Origin: an uncultured Clostridia bacterium
GTDB lineage: Bacteria; Bacillota; Clostridia; Oscillospirales; Oscillospiraceae
Direction: 5' to 3'
DNA length: 7,029 nt
Assembly: GCA_945910975.1 (NCBI GenBank)
Contig: CAMDZY010000086.1
Span: forward strand, 1 to 7,029
Below, piece after piece: positions 5,039-7,029 of this stretch. Position numbers and translations under genes: made by a program. The notes beneath the pieces were generated by a model that did no database searches, was not told the origin of the DNA, and saw only the letters and a list, made by a program, of their open reading frames with translations. Positions within the stretch are counted from its first letter, which is position 1. Each line of letters starts with the position of its first letter.

Positions 5039-6682
5039 TGGCTTATAAAACGCTTGCAATATGACGTTTTCGTAGAAGCGGTGCAAAATTGCAGCCACCT
5101 CGGCGCGGGTCGCTTTACCGCGCGGGTCGAGGGTACGGTTTTCCTTGCCATAGAGCAGGCCGGCACCGACTGCCCAGCGCATGGGTATATCGGCATAATT
5201 ACTGATTTTGTTTGCATCGACAAACCCACTCAGATCTGCCCAGTCAGAAGTGCTGTAGTCTTTATCCATCGCATAACGGAATAAAAAAGTAGCCAGCTGT
5301 TCGCGGGTGACACTGTCGTTCGGGCCAAATTTGTCCTGTGTGTAGCCGTAGACAATGTCATGATACAAGGCCCATTCAACTGCACCGGAATAGTACTTGC
5401 CGGCGGGCACATCGCGGAACGGATTGTAGCAGGAAATGGGCGGCTCGTCCTCCAAACGGTACAGAACGGTGACGATCATGCCGCGAGTGGTTGGCGATTG
5501 CGGGCGGAAAGTCGTTTCGTCGGTGCCTACCATCAGTCCATTGCGGAAGACAAATCGCACGTCGTTTTCATACCAACTGTCCTCTTTCACGTCGGTGAAC
5601 GGCAAGGGGCCCGGAATATCAGAAATCAGGGTGAAGGTGTCCGCACGCGCATTGCCGCAGTCGTAAAAGTAGGTCACAAAATCTGCATCTGCGTTAAAGT
5701 GCAGAATCGTTCCCTGAACGGTGCCGCCGCGCCAATCGCTTGCGCTGGCCATGTGGAAGCCGGGAATGGTGGACAGGTCAAAGGTTCGCTCTGCGCTCAC
5801 GGCAACGACCCGCTGGTTCCCGGAGCAGTCCACCGACCACAGGTTCTCGTTGTTGCGCATATCCACGCAGGCCAGCTGATTCCTGCTACAATCGAAATTC
5901 CACAGCGCAGGACAGCCACTCACATACAACTCGGTCAATTGGTTGTCATGGCAATCAAGGCCTACCAGCTCCGGTTTGCTGCCCATATCCAGCGTGGTCA
6001 GACGGTTCGTGTGACAGTCCAGACCCGCAAGTGCGGGATTGCTGTCCAGGTTCAGTGCGGTCAACTGGTTTTCCCAGCAGTCAAGGGAGGACAGTTCGGG
6101 ATTTGCGTGCGTATCGAGCACGGTCAACGCATTGCAGGAACACTGCAGCGCATTGAGCGCGGTATTTTTGCTGATATCCAGCGCGGTTAGCCGATTGCCA
6201 AAGCAATCCAGATAAACCAATTTGGAAGCGCTGTACAGATTCAACGAGGTCAATTGGTTTGCGGCACAGTCCAGAATTGTTAGCGCAGGGTTATTGCGCA
6301 GCTCCAACGAGGTCAGCTGATTGTTGCCACAGGACAGATTAACCAGCGCAGGGTTGTCGCTGATGTCCAGTGCAGTAAGCTGGTTACCATCACAGTGCAG
6401 ATATGCTAAATTTGGGAAATTGGCAATACCCGTTAGGTCTGCAATATTTTCGTAGTCAACACTAATTGCTGTGATCGCGTTCAGCTCTGCCTGCGAAAGC
6501 AGATTGTCATGATCCGAATCGAAGTTATTTGCTATGTAGCTGCGAAAATTTGCATCCGGGAAGGTGACTTCATCGATCGCCACCGGCTGCTCGCCTGCTG
6601 CAAAGGCCACTGAGGGAAGCAAGGCTAGCAGCATCGCCAAGGTCAGCAGGATACTGCACATTTTTGTATATTTATTTTGCAT
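5018..6682 (-). CDS. Secreted leucine-rich-repeat protein with three SLH domains
   Basis: This 554-residue protein is predicted to be exported and held on the cell wall. Residues 1-28 are a signal peptide (K4, K7, hydrophobic core, AFA-A cleavage after 28). Residues 55-66 form an EF-hand-like calcium loop, with D55, D57, D59, S63 and E66 at positions 1, 3, 5, 9 and 12. Residues 88-297 are ten consecutive 21-residue leucine-rich repeats with LxCxxNxLTxLDL pattern. Residues about 298-358 form a small linker domain (FDLSTIPGF, GGTVQG, TYFYDCGN) of a kind seen after such repeats. Three SLH domains follow: FTDVKEDSWY to LYRL (362-410), FRDVPAGKYY to LFRYA (422-471), and FVDANKISNY to LHRFYEN (487-539), carrying TRGM, TREQ and TRAE motifs. 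ATG 6682 has GGAG 9 nt upstream; M8 lacks such a site. Such architecture fits adhesion or ligand binding, which is inferred. The gene has its own promoter and is probably not part of the importer operon. Confidence 0.93.
   Translation of the reverse strand: MQNKYTKMCSILLTLAMLLALLPSVAFAAGEQPVAIDEVTFPDANFRSYIANNFDSDHDNLLSQAELNAITAISVDYENIADLTGIANFPNLAYLHCDGNQLTALDISDNPALVNLSCGNNQLTSLELRNNPALTILDCAANQLTSLNLYSASKLVYLDCFGNRLTALDISKNTALNALQCSCNALTVLDTHANPELSSLDCWENQLTALNLDSNPALAGLDCHTNRLTTLDMGSKPELVGLDCHDNQLTELYVSGCPALWNFDCSRNQLACVDMRNNENLWSVDCSGNQRVVAVSAERTFDLSTIPGFHMASASDWRGGTVQGTILHFNADADFVTYFYDCGNARADTFTLISDIPGPLPFTDVKEDSWYENDVRFVFRNGLMVGTDETTFRPQSPTTRGMIVTVLYRLEDEPPISCYNPFRDVPAGKYYSGAVEWALYHDIVYGYTQDKFGPNDSVTREQLATFLFRYAMDKDYSTSDWADLSGFVDANKISNYADIPMRWAVGAGLLYGKENRTLDPRGKATRAEVAAILHRFYENVILQAFYKPARSVTR
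5792..6421 (-). repeat. Ten 63-bp units encoding 21-residue leucine-rich repeats
   Basis: Residues 88-297 of the surface protein divide exactly into ten 21-residue units with no insertion or deletion. The consensus is NPALxxLDCxxNQLTxLDLS. A cysteine sits at the same position in all ten (for example LDCAANQL, LDCFGNRL, LQCSCNAL). This fits the bacterial LRR class described as LxCxxNxLxxLDLxxNxx (IRREKO-type). The last unit (277-297) is degenerate after its GNQ. The units have diverged in nucleotide sequence, so this is not a recent identical expansion. Confidence 0.88.
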
Positions 6683-6741
6683 CGATGATCACTCCATCTT
6701 TTGTTTCCGGCTTGATGCGAGGAAGCATACCGGTTAAATTT

Positions 6742-6770
6742 AGTATACACCATTGTATACAAAACGGCAA
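6742..6770 (-). promoter_or_regulatory. Promoter of the LRR-SLH gene with overlapping GTATAC palindromes
   Basis: On the minus strand, -35 TTGCCG (6770-6765) and -10 TATACT (6747-6742) are 17 nt apart, about 60 nt before ATG 6682. Two GTATAC palindromes lie within it: 6755-6760, which extends to the perfect TTGTATACAA at 6753-6762, and 6743-6748, which includes most of the -10 box. They are spaced 12 bp centre to centre, roughly one helical turn. This resembles an operator for a dimeric repressor (GntR-like sites have the form GTnnAC), but the regulator is unknown. Confidence 0.65.
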
Positions 6771-6806
6771 GCATGATTTTTGGGGTTCGTAAAGATAATT
6801 TTTTGA

Positions 6807-6835
6807 TTGCAATTCTCGTGTGTCTATGTTATACT
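6807..6835 (+). promoter_or_regulatory. Extended -10 promoter for typA
   Basis: On the plus strand, -35 TTGCAA (6807-6812) and -10 TATACT (6830-6835) are 17 nt apart, and TG at 6827-6828 gives the extended -10 form. Transcription should start near 6842, leaving a leader of about 60 nt. AAAGGAG at 6884-6890 is the likely ribosome site, about 11 nt from the ATG, slightly long. It faces away from the LRR-SLH promoter. Confidence 0.75.
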
Positions 6836-6901
6836 AAATATTTGTGAGATATTTTTTATGAAACGCGGCGCGACCGCCGGAACAAAGGAGATAATATACA
6901 C

Positions 6902-7029
6902 ATGGCACAACAGGAAAAAATCAGAAATATTGCCATCATTGCCCATGTTGACCACGGCAAGACGACCCTGGTCGATGAAATGCTGAAGCAGGGCGGAATT
7001 TATCGGGAAAATCAGGAGGGTGTGGATCG
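6902..7029 (+). CDS. typA: TypA/BipA ribosome-associated GTPase, N-terminal part
   Basis: Only the first 42 codons and two bases lie in the window; the gene runs off the right edge. The start MAQQEKIRNIAIIAHVDHGK and the following TTLVDEML match translational GTPases of the TypA/BipA family. The G1/P-loop is AHVDHGKT (14-21), and the LKQGGIYRENQE stretch that follows is typical of TypA rather than EF-Tu, LepA or EF-G. TypA binds ribosomes and helps ribosome assembly and stress adaptation. The ATG at 6902 agrees with the family's N-terminus and is preceded by AAAGGAG. LepA is the main alternative, but it normally has a longer lead and a different sequence after the P-loop. Confidence 0.9.
   Translation, partial: MAQQEKIRNIAIIAHVDHGKTTLVDEMLKQGGIYRENQEGVD

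Noticed and set aside
5360..6190. Long plus-strand open frame opposite the LRR repeats
   Set aside because: Its regularity mirrors the 63-bp repeat on the other strand; it has no family match, signal or ribosome site.
6858..6960. Small plus-strand reading frame starting ATG 6858 upstream of typA
   Set aside because: It has no proper ribosome site, overlaps typA out of frame and has no recognisable sequence.

Overview
The window looks like a chromosomal segment from a low-oxygen Firmicute, most likely a gut member of Clostridia (Oscillospirales-like). This is inferred from a siroheme synthase with a C-terminal HemD fusion, an S-layer-homology (SLH) anchored leucine-rich-repeat surface protein, strong AAGGAGG-type ribosome sites, sigma-A style promoters, and a TypA start typical of Firmicutes. 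The base composition looks moderately GC-rich by eye. No mobile element, tRNA, rRNA or CRISPR array is visible.

Layout from left to right. Positions 1-96 hold no gene, only three back-to-back hairpins, the last of which directly follows the stop of a minus-strand operon. Positions 97-4799 are that operon, transcribed right to left: a lipoprotein solute-binding protein (4799-3867), a FecCD-type permease (3904-2891), a FecE/BtuD-type ATPase (2894-2100), and a three-domain siroheme synthase of order Met8-CobA-HemD (2124-97). All four genes overlap their neighbours (38, 4 and 25 bases), so they are probably co-transcribed and translationally coupled. A good promoter (4963-4935) starts a leader of about 130 nt. 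This leader can fold into an 87-nt long hairpin ending one base before a six-U run, or into a competing local hairpin using the same 3' arm. That layout suggests an attenuator or riboswitch-like control element that I cannot assign to a known class.

Positions 5018-6682 (minus) encode a secreted 554-residue protein: signal peptide, an EF-hand-like loop, ten unbroken 21-residue leucine-rich repeats of the LxCxxNxLxxLDL type, a small linker domain, and three SLH domains for cell-wall attachment. Positions 6683-6901 are a divergent promoter region, with two GTATAC palindromes over the minus-strand promoter and an extended -10 promoter for the plus-strand gene. The window ends inside the first 42 codons of typA/bipA (6902 onward, plus).

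Working together: the ABC importer probably brings in an iron chelate, heme or corrinoid. The fused enzyme closes hydroxymethylbilane to uroporphyrinogen III, methylates it to precorrin-2, oxidises it to sirohydrochlorin and inserts iron. Their tight coupling suggests that import of a metal or tetrapyrrole is regulated together with siroheme (or precorrin-2) supply. The substrate of the importer cannot be read from the sequence.
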